Positions 18,960 through 27,794 of a stretch of DNA of 64,000 bases are shown here, piece after piece. The notes under the pieces were generated by a model. It was not told the origin of the DNA. It worked only from the letters and a program-made list of their open reading frames with translations, and did no database searches. The stretch covers positions 1,240,001-1,304,000 of the forward strand of contig NZ_CP047452.1 of assembly GCF_030440595.1 (NCBI RefSeq). The letters run 5' to 3'. The position numbers were made by a program, and so were the translations under genes. Within the stretch, counting starts at the first letter, position 1; every line of letters starts with the position of its first letter. The stretch is from Corynebacterium glucuronolyticum DSM 44120. Its GTDB lineage: Bacteria; Actinomycetota; Actinomycetes; Mycobacteriales; Mycobacteriaceae.

Positions 18960-19460
18960 ATGCAGAAAATGGGTGCAACGTTCGTGACTGTCGGTTGCGT
19001 TTTGTTCGGTCTCATTTCACCGGCGTGGGCGGGAGACGCACACGGCCCACAGCCGGATGATCGGGCCAGTGCTTCTGTGGCTTCCGACAAAGTGGCGTCT
19101 CATTTTTCCCCCGACGCCGTTTCGAGCACGACATCGAGCGATAAACCGGATCTGTTCTACTGGGGAGATAAAGTCAGCTATGGGGATGAAACCGCCGTGT
19201 TCTTCGATCCTCGTTTCTGGCCAACCGACGCACTCATGAATCAGGACACCGTCAGCCGTCTCCTCGCAGAATCCGGAGCCACGGCGGACCAACAGGAAGT
19301 TCTTAGGCAATCGGCGCGCGGGCTCCAGGCATTCGCCGTCGGAAAGGCCCTCTTCGTTAGCGTGTTGGTCCTCCTCGGACTCGTCGGTGCATACGCAGTA
19401 TGGACGCAGGGATTTCCGCAGCTTCCACAGCTACCCAAGATCCAGCTGCCATTTTCCTAG
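18960..19460 (+). CDS. Secreted or membrane-anchored protein of unknown function
   Basis: 166 residues from ATG 18960, chosen because GAGGAGGA lies 9 nt upstream. N-terminal signal peptide (VTVGCVLFGLISPAWA, likely cut after AWA near residue 24), an acidic Ser-rich stretch, a central segment (YGDETAVFFDPRFWPTDALM) and one C-terminal membrane helix near 135-152 (ALFVSVLVLLGLVGAYAV). It is therefore probably anchored at the C-terminus with the body outside. Family not recognised; lies directly before polA. Confidence 0.65.
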   Translation: MQKMGATFVTVGCVLFGLISPAWAGDAHGPQPDDRASASVASDKVASHFSPDAVSSTTSSDKPDLFYWGDKVSYGDETAVFFDPRFWPTDALMNQDTVSRLLAESGATADQQEVLRQSARGLQAFAVGKALFVSVLVLLGLVGAYAVWTQGFPQLPQLPKIQLPFS

Positions 19461-19471
19461 ACCCGTCGCGC

Positions 19472-19477
19472 TAGAGT
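19472..19477 (+). promoter_or_regulatory. -10 element TAGAGT of polA
   Basis: TAGAGT, then GGGTAAC (7 nt), then GTG 19485; no Shine-Dalgarno sequence. Predicted leaderless promoter. Confidence 0.55.
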
Positions 19478-19484
19478 GGGTAAC

Positions 19485-22139
19485 GTGACTGACGGAACTG
19501 AAAAAACTCTCCTGCTTATCGACGGCCACTCCATGGCATTCCGCGCGTTTTATGCGCTGCCGGCGGAGAACTTCTCCACCACAGGCGGGCAACACACAAA
19601 CGCGGTATATGGATTTTTGTCCATGTTTGTCAACATTCTGACAAGCGAAGAGCCAACCCACCTGGCGGTTGCCTTCGATGTCGCGAGAGAGACGTTCCGC
19701 AACGAGTTATTCCCCGAGTACAAGGCTCAGCGCGCACCAACCCCTGAGGAATTCAAGGGGCAGGTGGAAATCCTCAAGGACATTCTCCACGCTATGGGTG
19801 TCACTACTGTGGAGAAGCCGGGCTACGAGGCTGACGATGTCATCGCTACACTCGCCACCGCAGCGACGAAACAGGGGATGAAGACCCTCATTGTGACGGG
19901 AGACCGGGACTCCTTCCAACTGGTAAACGATGATGTCACCGTGCTGTACCCCACACGTGGCGTGTCCACACTGAACCGTATGACACCCGCCGCCGTGGAA
20001 AAGAAGTACGACCTCACGCCTACCCAGTACCCAGATTTTGCGGCTCTGAGAGGGGACCCCAGCGACAACTTGCCCAAGATTCCAGGTGTTGGTGAGAAGA
20101 CCGCGACCAAATGGATCAAAAAGTACGAGACCCTGGGCAATCTCCTTGCACATGTCGATGAGATCAAAGGTAAGGTCGGTGACGCGCTGCGTGAACGCGT
20201 GGATCAGGTAGCGATCAACCGTAAGCTGACGGAGATGGTGAAGGACCTCCCACTCGAGGTCTCACCTCTACAGCTGGAGCGGGGAGATGCCGATGTCACT
20301 GAAATCTCCAACCGCTTCGACGAGCTTCAATTCGGCGTAAATCTGCGCGAGCGCGTACTGCAAGCTCTGGGGGAGGATAGTCCGGAACCCGAAGCCACCG
20401 TCAATGCACCGGAGGTTACCGAGGCCTCTGAGGCTCTGCCTGAGTGGCTCACAAGGAACAGGGATGCCGGTATCGCCATGGCGGTTGACGGCGACCCCAA
20501 ACCCAGCCAAGGAGATTGCACCTTCGCTGTTCTTGTGGCTACGGATTACACCTCCCAGACGGTGGATTTTTCTGCGCTCGAAGGCAAGGAAAGGGATGCC
20601 TTCGCTGAGTGGGTTAGTTCCGACGATCCCAAGTTTTTGCATTTTGCAAAGCGGACGTATCACAAGCTTATTTCCCGTGGTTTCACTCTCGGTGGAATTG
20701 CACATGATACGGCCATCGCTGGTTATCTGTTGCGTCCTGGGCAGCGCACTTACGAGATCGCCGATGTCTACCAGCGTCACCTGCAAAAACAGCTCCCGCA
20801 GTCCGATGGGCAGCTGTCGCTTCTGGATGATTCTCCCTCGGAGCCCCTTCTTATTGAGGCTATGGCAGTTTTAGAGCTGGTCCCACGGCTGACTGACGAA
20901 CTTTCAGATATTGAATCTCTCGAGCTGTACACCGACCTGGAGATTCCTCTCATCACCATTCTGGCGGCCATGGAAGACACTGGTATCGCGGTAGACACGC
21001 ATACGCTGGAGGAACAGCTGGATGGTTTCGTCGACCTCGTCGCTCAGGAGGAGGAAGCAGCGCGAGACCTCGCTGGTGATCCCTCTCTGAACCTTTCTAG
21101 CCCTAAGCAGTTGCAGGTGGTTCTTTTTGAGACCTTCGATCTGCCGAAGACGAAGAAGACGAAGACGGGGTATTCCACTGCTGCCAAGGAAATCGAGGCG
21201 CTGGCAAAGAAGACCGATCATCCGTTCTTGCAGCACCTTCTGGCGCACCGGGAGTACTCGAAGATGAAATCCACGTTGGAGGGTCTCATCCGCAGTGTCG
21301 GCGGGGATGGACGTATTCACACGACGTTCAAGCAAACCGTGGCATCAACTGGGCGCCTCTCCTCCACGGATCCGAACCTTCAGAACATTCCGGTACGGAC
21401 GGACGCTGGCAAGAAGATCCGCTCCGCCTTTGTCGTCGGCGAGGGCTTCGAAACCCTGCTTACTGCGGATTACTCTCAGATCGAGATGCGCGTCATGGCT
21501 CACGTGTCTGAGGATGCCGGCCTGATCCAGGCGTACAAGGACGGTGAGGATCTGCACAATTACGTGGGTTCCAAAGTGTTTGATGTGGGGATTGATGAGG
21601 TGACCCCGGAGCTTCGCCGCCGAGTAAAAGCAATGAGCTACGGCCTCGCCTACGGATTGAGTTCCTATGGGCTTGCAGCTCAGCTAGACATCCCCCAAGG
21701 TGAGGCGAAATCCATCATGGATAGCTACTTTGAGCGCTTTGGTGGGGTGAAAAATTACCTCCGCTCGGTGGTGGATGAAGCCCGCAAAGACGGGTATACT
21801 TCCACGCTCTTCGGGCGTCGTCGATACCTTCCCGAGCTCACTTCCACCAATCGGATAGCACGTGAAAACGCCGAGCGCGCGGCGCTGAACGCACCGATTC
21901 AAGGCACGGCAGCCGACATCATCAAGGTGGCCATGGTGAGGGTTAACCGGCGCCTTGATAGTTTGAAATCCAGAGTGTTGCTACAGGTGCATGATGAACT
22001 CGTCCTTGAAGTGGCTCCGGGTGAGCTTGAGGAGGTTTCGCGGATCGTGTCCGAGGAGATGGACGGTGCGATCTCCCTGCGTGTGCCGTTAGAGGTATCC
22101 ACTGGGCACGGGACGAATTGGGACGAGGCGGCGCATTAG
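19485..22139 (+). CDS. polA: DNA polymerase I
   Basis: 884 residues from GTG 19485 (a TTG-less alternative three codons earlier lacks the spacing to the -10). N-terminal 5'-3' exonuclease (LLLIDGHSMAFRAFYALP; YEADDVIATLA; GDRDSFQL), a central region corresponding to the 3'-5' exonuclease but without the DxE metal ligands (FAVLVATDY in their place), and a complete polymerase domain: motif A TADYSQIEMR, motif B KAMSYGLAYGLSSYGL, motif C VHDELVLE. Repair and Okazaki-fragment processing enzyme, predicted to lack proofreading, as in other actinobacteria. Confidence 0.95.
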   Translation: MTDGTEKTLLLIDGHSMAFRAFYALPAENFSTTGGQHTNAVYGFLSMFVNILTSEEPTHLAVAFDVARETFRNELFPEYKAQRAPTPEEFKGQVEILKDILHAMGVTTVEKPGYEADDVIATLATAATKQGMKTLIVTGDRDSFQLVNDDVTVLYPTRGVSTLNRMTPAAVEKKYDLTPTQYPDFAALRGDPSDNLPKIPGVGEKTATKWIKKYETLGNLLAHVDEIKGKVGDALRERVDQVAINRKLTEMVKDLPLEVSPLQLERGDADVTEISNRFDELQFGVNLRERVLQALGEDSPEPEATVNAPEVTEASEALPEWLTRNRDAGIAMAVDGDPKPSQGDCTFAVLVATDYTSQTVDFSALEGKERDAFAEWVSSDDPKFLHFAKRTYHKLISRGFTLGGIAHDTAIAGYLLRPGQRTYEIADVYQRHLQKQLPQSDGQLSLLDDSPSEPLLIEAMAVLELVPRLTDELSDIESLELYTDLEIPLITILAAMEDTGIAVDTHTLEEQLDGFVDLVAQEEEAARDLAGDPSLNLSSPKQLQVVLFETFDLPKTKKTKTGYSTAAKEIEALAKKTDHPFLQHLLAHREYSKMKSTLEGLIRSVGGDGRIHTTFKQTVASTGRLSSTDPNLQNIPVRTDAGKKIRSAFVVGEGFETLLTADYSQIEMRVMAHVSEDAGLIQAYKDGEDLHNYVGSKVFDVGIDEVTPELRRRVKAMSYGLAYGLSSYGLAAQLDIPQGEAKSIMDSYFERFGGVKNYLRSVVDEARKDGYTSTLFGRRRYLPELTSTNRIARENAERAALNAPIQGTAADIIKVAMVRVNRRLDSLKSRVLLQVHDELVLEVAPGELEEVSRIVSEEMDGAISLRVPLEVSTGHGTNWDEAAH

Positions 22140-22141
22140 TC

Positions 22142-22474
22142 ATGATTCTCGTCGTCATAGCATTGGCTGCCATCGCCGTTCTTGCCGTAGTACTCTTCGC
22201 TCTCGTGTCACCGTCCCGGTCGGGCGAGACAGTGCAGCGACACATGATTGAATACATTTCCGATGCGCCAAACCATGACATCATTCTTCGAGCGGTATTT
22301 CCCCGTGCTCGTATGGTGATTTTTGAAGATGGTGCAATTAACGTCGACAAGCGTTCCTATCCGATTGAGACTGACCTCCTGAACCTGACAGCTACCGGCC
22401 GGAAAGGCGAGCAGGATCTGCACGATCGAATGCGCTTTGCCCGAGTCGACGGTTGCTGGGTCATTCAGAATTAG
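22142..22474 (+). CDS. Small membrane-anchored protein of unknown function
   Basis: 110 residues from ATG 22142, 2 nt after the polA stop. One N-terminal helix (MILVVIALAAIAVLAVVLFALV), then a soluble domain with RHMIEYISDAPNHDII and DGCWVIQN. The C-terminal WVIQN end and overall size recall small actinobacterial accessory proteins, but no family was recognised. Probably co-transcribed with polA. Confidence 0.6.
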   Translation: MILVVIALAAIAVLAVVLFALVSPSRSGETVQRHMIEYISDAPNHDIILRAVFPRARMVIFEDGAINVDKRSYPIETDLLNLTATGRKGEQDLHDRMRFARVDGCWVIQN

Positions 22475-22492
22475 AGTAGTGCGCCGCGTGAT

Positions 22493-22568
22493 GAGCTACC
22501 TTTTGCGCAGTGGGCTACCTCTTGCGCAATGGGCCACCTTTCGCGCAATGGGTCACCATTCGCGCAAT
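22493..22568. repeat. 19-bp tandem repeat, four units
   Basis: Units 22493-22511, 22512-22530, 22531-22549 and 22550-22568 follow GGGcyACCtttyGCGCAAT, differing at three to five positions each. The 19-bp period is not a multiple of three and the tract is intergenic, between the 22142 gene and the convergent methyltransferase. Confidence 0.85.
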
Positions 22569-22744
22569 GCTCAACCACAGGCGTCGACAAGTTAGAAAAC
22601 CTAATCCGAAGAACCCGAACCAAAAACGGAAACATGAAAGAAAAATGAAAACTTGGGAACGAAAGGTCTGCACCAAGGAAGGATCGGAGCCTGCGCACTG
22701 GCGGCGTGGAACAATGCTGAGAGACTGATGTCTCCCGGCACCGT

Positions 22745-23497
22745 TTAGGGCGCGTAGGTTGAGCAGAAAATAATCGAGCCGGGGAAAATGCGGCCTCGTA
22801 AAGGCGACCACTGTCCCCAATTTTCGGTGAGATCGTCCGGCCACTCCGGCTCGACAATGCTATCGATACGAAAGTTCGCCGCTACAAGATCTCTCACTCG
22901 ATCCCCGATAGTGCGGTGCGTTTCTACATAGGTGACTGTGCCATCCTCGGTTTCGACGTAGGGGGAGCGGTCGAAATAGCTAATCTGCGCAACGAGCCCG
23001 GCCGGGCCGGGATCATCAGGGAAGATCCACCTCATTGGGTGGTTAACGGAGAAAACAAAACGGCCTCCGGGACGGAGAACCCGGGCAGCTTCCTGCATCA
23101 CTGTCTCCGGGTGAGCGACGAAGGGAATTGCGCCGAAGGAGGAAAACACCACGTCGAAGGAATTGTCAGCGAACGGCATTGCCGTCGCGTCAGCCTGGAC
23201 GAGGTTTAGGCTGCTCTCTGCCTGCGCGAGCATCCCCGCAGACAAATCAAAAGCGACGAGGAGGTGAGGAGACCGGCGGCGCGCAAGCCACCGCGAACAC
23301 GGAGCGGAACCACAACCGACCTCCAATACGTCAAGATCCGTAAGATCACCTAATAAATCGGCATCCTCTTCCGTTACTCGCTCGGGGCACCAGTAAAATG
23401 TGTCAAAGTAGCCCTGGTGTTCCCTGTGGTAACGGCCAGCATCCCCGTCCCACCAAGAGCGGGAGGCGTGTTGGGCATCAGATTCGTCGAGGCGCAT
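22745..23497 (-). CDS. Class I SAM-dependent methyltransferase
   Basis: 250 residues. Methyltransf_11-type domain: motif I LEVGCGSAPCSRWLA near residue 57, motif II VAFDLSAGML, NLVQADATAMPFADNSFDVV (motif III/IV), and VLRPGGRFVFSVNHPM. Substrate unknown. The -10-like TAAAAT lies 6 nt before ATG 23497. Its place between polA and rpsA is conserved in corynebacteria. Confidence 0.8.
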   Translation of the reverse strand: MRLDESDAQHASRSWWDGDAGRYHREHQGYFDTFYWCPERVTEEDADLLGDLTDLDVLEVGCGSAPCSRWLARRRSPHLLVAFDLSAGMLAQAESSLNLVQADATAMPFADNSFDVVFSSFGAIPFVAHPETVMQEAARVLRPGGRFVFSVNHPMRWIFPDDPGPAGLVAQISYFDRSPYVETEDGTVTYVETHRTIGDRVRDLVAANFRIDSIVEPEWPDDLTENWGQWSPLRGRIFPGSIIFCSTYAP

Positions 23498-23503
23498 ACT
23501 CGT

Positions 23504-23509
23504 ATTTTA
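23504..23509 (-). promoter_or_regulatory. -10 element TAAAAT of the methyltransferase gene
   Basis: Minus-strand TAAAAT, 6 nt from ATG 23497, without a Shine-Dalgarno sequence; predicted leaderless start. Confidence 0.5.
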
Positions 23510-23601
23510 TTTGCAAGCGGGGGATATGTGCACTACCCTAGGTGAAGCGTCTCAATGCGCATCCTTTGCTGGTTGTCTAGATAGGAGGGTAACCAGCGAA
23601 G

Positions 23602-23664
23602 ATGTGCGGGATCGTGTGCGAGTCGCAGATACAACGTCAACACGCTTTTCAGGCGATGCCCTAA
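23602..23664 (+). CDS. Possible 20-codon upstream ORF in the rpsA leader
   Basis: ATG 23602 to TAA 23662-23664, preceded 12 nt earlier by a strong AGGAGGG (23583-23589), lies about 100 nt before rpsA. It could be a leader peptide or a chance frame; nothing in its sequence (MCGIVCESQI...) resembles a known attenuator peptide. Confidence 0.2.
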   Translation: MCGIVCESQIQRQHAFQAMP

Positions 23665-23760
23665 AAAGTGCTGAATTGTTGGGTCTGTCCTGCTCTAACA
23701 CGAGACGAGGTGCAACTGTCCAATTTCGATTTCCTATCTAATTCGGAGCAAACAATACAT

Positions 23761-25209
23761 ATGCCCACTAACAACACCCCTCAGGTAGCCGTCAACGACA
23801 TCGGCTCCGCTGAGGACTTCCTCGCAGCAGTCGACGAGACCATCAAGTACTTCAACGATGGCGACATCGTTGAAGGCACCGTGGTCAAGGTTGACAACGA
23901 CGAGGTTCTTCTCGACATCGGATACAAGACTGAGGGTGTCATCCCCTCCCGTGAGCTGTCCATCAAGCACGATGTCGATCCCGACGATGTGGTCGAGGTT
24001 GGCGATCAGATTGACGCCCTCGTCCTCACCAAGGAAGACAAGGAAGGCCGTCTCCTCCTGTCCAAGAAGCGTGCACAGTACGAGCGCGCATGGGGCACCA
24101 TCGAGGAGCTCAAGGAGAAGGACGAGCCGGTTACCGGTACCGTCATCGAGGTAGTCAAGGGTGGCCTCATCCTCGACATCGGACTCCGTGGCTTCCTGCC
24201 TGCATCCCTCGTTGAGATGCGTCGCGTTCGCGATCTCGAGCCGTACATCGGCCAGGAGATCGAGGCCAAGATCATTGAGCTGGACAAGAACCGCAACAAC
24301 GTTGTTCTGTCCCGCCGCGCATGGCTTGAGCAGACCCAGTCTGAGGTTCGCTCCGAGTTCCTCCACCAGCTGCAAAAGGGCCAGGTGCGCAAGGGCGTTG
24401 TCTCCAGCATCGTCAACTTCGGTGCATTCGTCGACCTCGGCGGTGTGGACGGCCTCGTTCACGTCTCCGAGCTGTCTTGGAAGCACATCGATCACCCGTC
24501 CGAGGTTGTCTCCGTGGGCGACGAGGTCACCGTCGAGGTTCTCGATGTCGATCTCGACCGCGAGCGCGTCTCGCTGTCCCTCAAGGCAACGCAGGAAGAT
24601 CCGTGGCGCGTCTTCGCACGCACCCACGCCGTGGGCCAGATCGTTCCCGGCAAGGTCACCAAGCTCGTCCCGTTCGGAGCGTTTGTTCGCGTCGAGGAGG
24701 GCATCGAGGGCCTCGTCCACATCTCCGAGCTGGCTCAGCGCCACGTGGAGGTTCCGGATCAGGTCGTGTCCGTTGGCCAGGAGATCATGGTCAAGGTTAT
24801 CGACATCGACCTCGAGCGTCGTCGCATCAGCCTCTCCCTCAAGCAGGCTGACGAGGACTACACGGAAGAGTTCGACCCCTCGAAGTACGGCATGGCCGAC
24901 TCCTACGACGAGCAGGGCAACTACATCTTCCCCGAGGGCTTCGATGCAGAAACCAACGAGTGGCTCGAGGGCTACAACGAGCAGCGCCAGGAATGGGAAG
25001 CTCGCTACGCCGAGTCCGAGCGTCGCTTCGAGCTCCACACTGCTCAGATCGAGCGCAACCGCGCCGCCGCTGCAGAGGCAGCAAGCTCCGAAAAGGGTGG
25101 CGCAGACGTTGCGAGCAACTACACCAGCACCGAGGCTCCGGCTGCCGAGGGTTCCCTCGCTTCCGACGAGCAGCTCGCTGCACTGCGTGAGAAGCTCGCT
25201 GGCAACTAA
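23761..25209 (+). CDS. rpsA: 30S ribosomal protein S1
   Basis: 482 residues, the usual actinobacterial length. Four S1 RNA-binding domains starting near residues 32 (GDIVEGTVVKVDNDEVLLD), 120 (PVTGTVIEVVKGGLILD), 205 (KGVVSSIVNFGAFVDLGG) and 290 (GKVTKLVPFGAFVRVEEG), then a Glu/Gln-rich and Ala-rich C-terminal tail. ATG 23761 is chosen because family members begin shortly before the first S1 domain and GGAG precedes it; strong codon bias fits a highly expressed gene. Binds mRNA at the ribosome. Confidence 0.97.
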   Translation: MPTNNTPQVAVNDIGSAEDFLAAVDETIKYFNDGDIVEGTVVKVDNDEVLLDIGYKTEGVIPSRELSIKHDVDPDDVVEVGDQIDALVLTKEDKEGRLLLSKKRAQYERAWGTIEELKEKDEPVTGTVIEVVKGGLILDIGLRGFLPASLVEMRRVRDLEPYIGQEIEAKIIELDKNRNNVVLSRRAWLEQTQSEVRSEFLHQLQKGQVRKGVVSSIVNFGAFVDLGGVDGLVHVSELSWKHIDHPSEVVSVGDEVTVEVLDVDLDRERVSLSLKATQEDPWRVFARTHAVGQIVPGKVTKLVPFGAFVRVEEGIEGLVHISELAQRHVEVPDQVVSVGQEIMVKVIDIDLERRRISLSLKQADEDYTEEFDPSKYGMADSYDEQGNYIFPEGFDAETNEWLEGYNEQRQEWEARYAESERRFELHTAQIERNRAAAAEAASSEKGGADVASNYTSTEAPAAEGSLASDEQLAALREKLAGN

Positions 25210-25266
25210 GCCACGTGAGGCTTTACAGCCGTACATAATGACCCGCTAAAATGCGGTTCAACGAGG

Positions 25267-25297
25267 ATCCGGATCTCCAAAGGAGGTCCGGATTTTT
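25267..25297 (+). terminator. rpsA intrinsic terminator
   Basis: ATCCGGATCTCC-AAA-GGAGGTCCGGAT followed by TTTT; 12-bp stem with one G-U pair. Confidence 0.9.
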
Positions 25298-25616
25298 GTG
25301 TTGCAACAAAGACAAGGGCAGGTAGAAGGGGGCTGCCTGACATGCAGGTTGGTCGTTTCCGGAAGGAACAAACCCATCTAGGGGCGGCAGCCCAAAGGTC
25401 GCTCACGTAGTCACAGTCTTGCCCCTCCATCGCAGGCCTAGGCACGATTGCGGGCTTTACCCATGTTCTGTGCGGGCATAGAGTACGTGCTTTCTGTTTG
25501 TTGACGACAGCCCTTTTGGTGGAAATGGGCTATCGGAAGATGATTTCCTACAACTGCGGTAACATAGGGCACCGTCACGATGTACAAGTGTGAGGAGCAA
25601 TGAGGAGCGCAGTGAG
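25298..25616. other. Gap after rpsA terminator
   Basis: No convincing gene on either strand. It contains one long-range inverted repeat (GGGCTGCC 25330-25337 with GGCAGCCC 25386-25393) that could fold an RNA arm of about 64 nt, with no matching known RNA family recognised. Confidence 0.35.
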
Positions 25617-25958
25617 GTGAATAAGCCAAAACAAGTAGCGGAGGCGGACATCCTTGCGCTCATTGGTAGCCTCACCAACGTGGCTTACACGGAGACAACC
25701 CACGAGGGGATTGAGTACGAGGTGTATGAGGCAGACCGCGTCGACGTCCCCTCGCTGCGATCCTTACCGTGCGTCCAGGACGCAACGTTAAGAGAAAAGT
25801 CTGTCATCATCTCGCTACGGCCTGCATACAGGGATTCCCTTACCATTCCCCACCATGAACTTCCTAGGATCTATCGATGGGTTCTTCTGGTACTCATAGG
25901 CATCATCATTCTTGTCGCCTTCGCGGCCGCGTGGATCGCCCGGCATCCCATCTTCTAA
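25617..25958 (+). CDS. Small C-tail-anchored protein of unknown function
   Basis: 113 residues from GTG 25617, chosen because GAGGAG lies 9 nt upstream. Soluble N-terminal part (ADILALIGSLTNVAYTETTHEGIEYEVYEADRV split over about 35 residues) and one C-terminal membrane helix (VLLVLIGIIILVAFAAAWIA, about 88-107). No family recognised. Confidence 0.5.
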   Translation: MNKPKQVAEADILALIGSLTNVAYTETTHEGIEYEVYEADRVDVPSLRSLPCVQDATLREKSVIISLRPAYRDSLTIPHHELPRIYRWVLLVLIGIIILVAFAAAWIARHPIF

Positions 25959-26004
25959 TGTGCGCCCCTCTGAGAAGAACGTGGCGACTATAGCTTTAAG
26001 CTGG

Positions 26005-26240
26005 TTACCATTTGGCACAGCTCGTTTTCACCGTGAATCCGAGTTGGGACAGGTTAGTGCCCTCTCGGTGGGGGACGTTCGTGCTGGCGGTGGATTGGAC
26101 GTTGCTGGGGACGGTGGCGTGGATGATTTGTCCGTTGAAGTCCCGTTCGAAACTGCGGTAGTGGCCGTTACGTTCTCACCAGCACGCCACCAAACCCCCA
26201 GGTCCGCGTGTCAAGGGTGGACCTCTTCACCACTCGTGAC
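26005..26240 (-). pseudogene. Frameshifted gene fragment
   Basis: Reading the minus strand, one frame gives DTRTWGFGGVLVRT and stops at TAA; shifting frame near 26168 gives RNGHYRSFERDFNGQIIHA continuing to QLGFTVKTSCAKW and a stop at 26005-26007. Both pieces look like real protein and join smoothly, but no start or upstream part remains. The parent family was not recognised. Confidence 0.4.
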
Positions 26241-26389
26241 CTCAGTCGGTGAGGGAAACAGTCAATCACGGTGCCCACGAGCGTCATACGCTCTATAGGA
26301 GGCGATCCTGGGATCGTGCCTAGAATTCCGAGGGAAGGACGAAACCATTGATCAACTGGCAGGTGTCACTACCGTGCCCTCCTTGAGGA

Positions 26390-26783
26390 TTATGCGATGC
26401 CGGGCAATGACGGTAGAAGAGCCTGGATCTGTGGCCAGAATGCAGCGACCCCACCGCCGGCAAGGAGTAGGATGCCGACCACTATGATTCCGATGGACGC
26501 GGGCCCAAGCTGACCATCCTGCTGGATGAACAGCGGTTAAAGATCCTCCTTGAGCTCTCTTTGAAGTTGGCTGTTGGAGGAAGGGAGAGACAACATGGCT
26601 GCGGCAGTGCGATCCTTGATCGTTACGGATGTGCCTTCATCGCACGCTCTGTATGCTTCAAAAATCGAATCCGCGAAATCAGCGGGAACGAGACCTATGC
26701 TCTCCAATTCACTATTGTAGGTAGCTTCTTCGATTTCTCCGTTCTTGTACTGCTCTTCTAGGTGCCTTCTAGGTGCCTTCTAG
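26390..26783 (-). pseudogene. Broken surface-protein gene, C-terminal part
   Basis: One minus-strand frame reads LEEQYKNGEIEEATYNSELE, continues through VPADFADSIFEAYRACDEG to LQRELKEDL, meets a TAA at 26537-26539, and carries on in the same frame through PLFIQQDGQLGPASIGIIVV and a membrane helix to a final stop at 26390-26392. The upstream end is cut by a TAG inside the 11-bp repeat tract and has no start codon. It looks like the eroded C-terminus of a membrane-anchored exported protein. Confidence 0.5.
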
Positions 26784-26803
26784 GTGCCTTCTAGGTGCCT
26801 TCT
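26755..26803. repeat. 11-bp perfect tandem repeat (CTTCTAGGTGC), 4.5 units
   Basis: Four identical units 26755-26798 and a partial fifth. Because 11 is not a multiple of three, expansion shifts the reading frame of the pseudogene it interrupts; each unit also contributes a TAG on the minus strand in one frame. Confidence 0.9.
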
Positions 26804-26822
26804 GTGGTGTCTAGTGGGTTTT

Positions 26823-26868
26823 TGGATTCCGTTTCCAGAAACTATCTGGACTCCGTGTCCAAAAACTA
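26823..26868. repeat. 22-bp imperfect direct repeat with embedded inverted repeat
   Basis: TGGATTCCGTTTCCAGAAAC followed by TA (26823-26844) and TGGACTCCGTGTCCAAAAAC followed by TA (26847-26868) differ at three positions. GTTTTTGGA just before and TCCAAAAAC at the end form an inverted repeat around the pair, so the block may be an operator or a decayed element end. Confidence 0.6.
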
Positions 26869-27062
26869 CTGGGACATAACAGTTCTAAAATAGGGGCAGC
26901 GCGGGTTTCCTAGGCCTTCTTATCCGGGAAACGTCAAAAAGCTGTCTTGACATCGGCGTTGACTTTTAGGATTGAGGGTGTATGGGACTCCTTTTGTGGT
27001 TGGATGAACAGCGCTGCGCGACTGACTCAAGAGATGTGGACAATGAGAGGAAGGGTTACGTT

Positions 27063-27665
27063 ATGCTCGTAGGGCTAACCGGAGGAATCGGCAGTGGGAA
27101 ATCTACGGTAGCGTCGATGTTTGCGGATGCGGGTTTCGCCCTCATTGATTCCGATGCCATCGCCCGTACGGAAGTGGAGACTCCCGAGGTAATGGCGGAA
27201 TTGGTGAAACGGTTTGGCGAAGATATCCGCACGGGGAATGCTGAAGCGCCACTTAACCGGACGCTGTTGGCACAGCGGGCATTTGCAAGTGACGAGGCAA
27301 CCGAAGCGTTAAACAGCATTACTCACCCGGCCATCCGGAATCGCACCCTCAGCCTGATTGCATCGGCAGACCCAAAGCACAATCCCGTTCTTATCGATAT
27401 GCCGCTGCTTGTGGAGACCGGTTTTCACGCGAAATGTGATGCCGTGGTCGTGGTTGTTGCCCATCCGGATCTGCGTGTCGACAGGCTTGTGACGATGCGA
27501 GGACTCGACCCGGCCGATGCGCGTGCTCGCATTAACAAACAGGCTACAGATGCTGAGCGCGCGGCCGTTGCTGATTACGTGCTGGACAATAACAAAGACC
27601 TCCTGCACCTGGAAGCCCAGGTGCAGGAGGTTATCGCTGAACTTTTGTCACGGGAGAGCAAATAG
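27063..27665 (+). CDS. coaE: Dephospho-CoA kinase
   Basis: 200 residues from ATG 27063, with GAGAGGAAGGG upstream. Last step of CoA synthesis. P-loop GLTGGIGSGKSTV at residues 4-16, IDSDAIAR, lid region DMPLLVETGFHAKCD and RLVTMRGLDPADARARI. The frame is open 27 codons upstream, but that part is not homologous. A perfect 14-bp hairpin lies inside its last 25 codons. Confidence 0.95.
   Translation: MLVGLTGGIGSGKSTVASMFADAGFALIDSDAIARTEVETPEVMAELVKRFGEDIRTGNAEAPLNRTLLAQRAFASDEATEALNSITHPAIRNRTLSLIASADPKHNPVLIDMPLLVETGFHAKCDAVVVVVAHPDLRVDRLVTMRGLDPADARARINKQATDAERAAVADYVLDNNKDLLHLEAQVQEVIAELLSRESK
27599..27630. repeat. Perfect 14-bp hairpin inside the coaE coding end
   Basis: CCTCCTGCACCTGG (27599-27612) pairs perfectly with CCAGGTGCAGGAGG (27617-27630) around AAGC. 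It encodes part of LLHLEAQVQEV and has no T-run after it. Confidence 0.9.
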
Positions 27666-27794
27666 TCAGTCCACGTAGAATCGCAACTCCGGAGTGCTAA
27701 AAGCGCATCGCCGGCATGAGAGTGAGGATCCTGTGGCGTTGCTAGCCTCCGCTGGAGAGTACCTCAGCAGAAGCGCGCTTGGCATGCTGGATCG

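Noticed and set aside
22493..22568. CRISPR-like array
   Set aside because: The 19-bp units are directly adjacent with no spacers, and no cas genes are present.
23734..25236. 500-codon open frame antisense to rpsA
   Set aside because: It mirrors rpsA codon bias (frames opposite a highly expressed GC-rich gene stay open); the plus-strand rpsA is certain.
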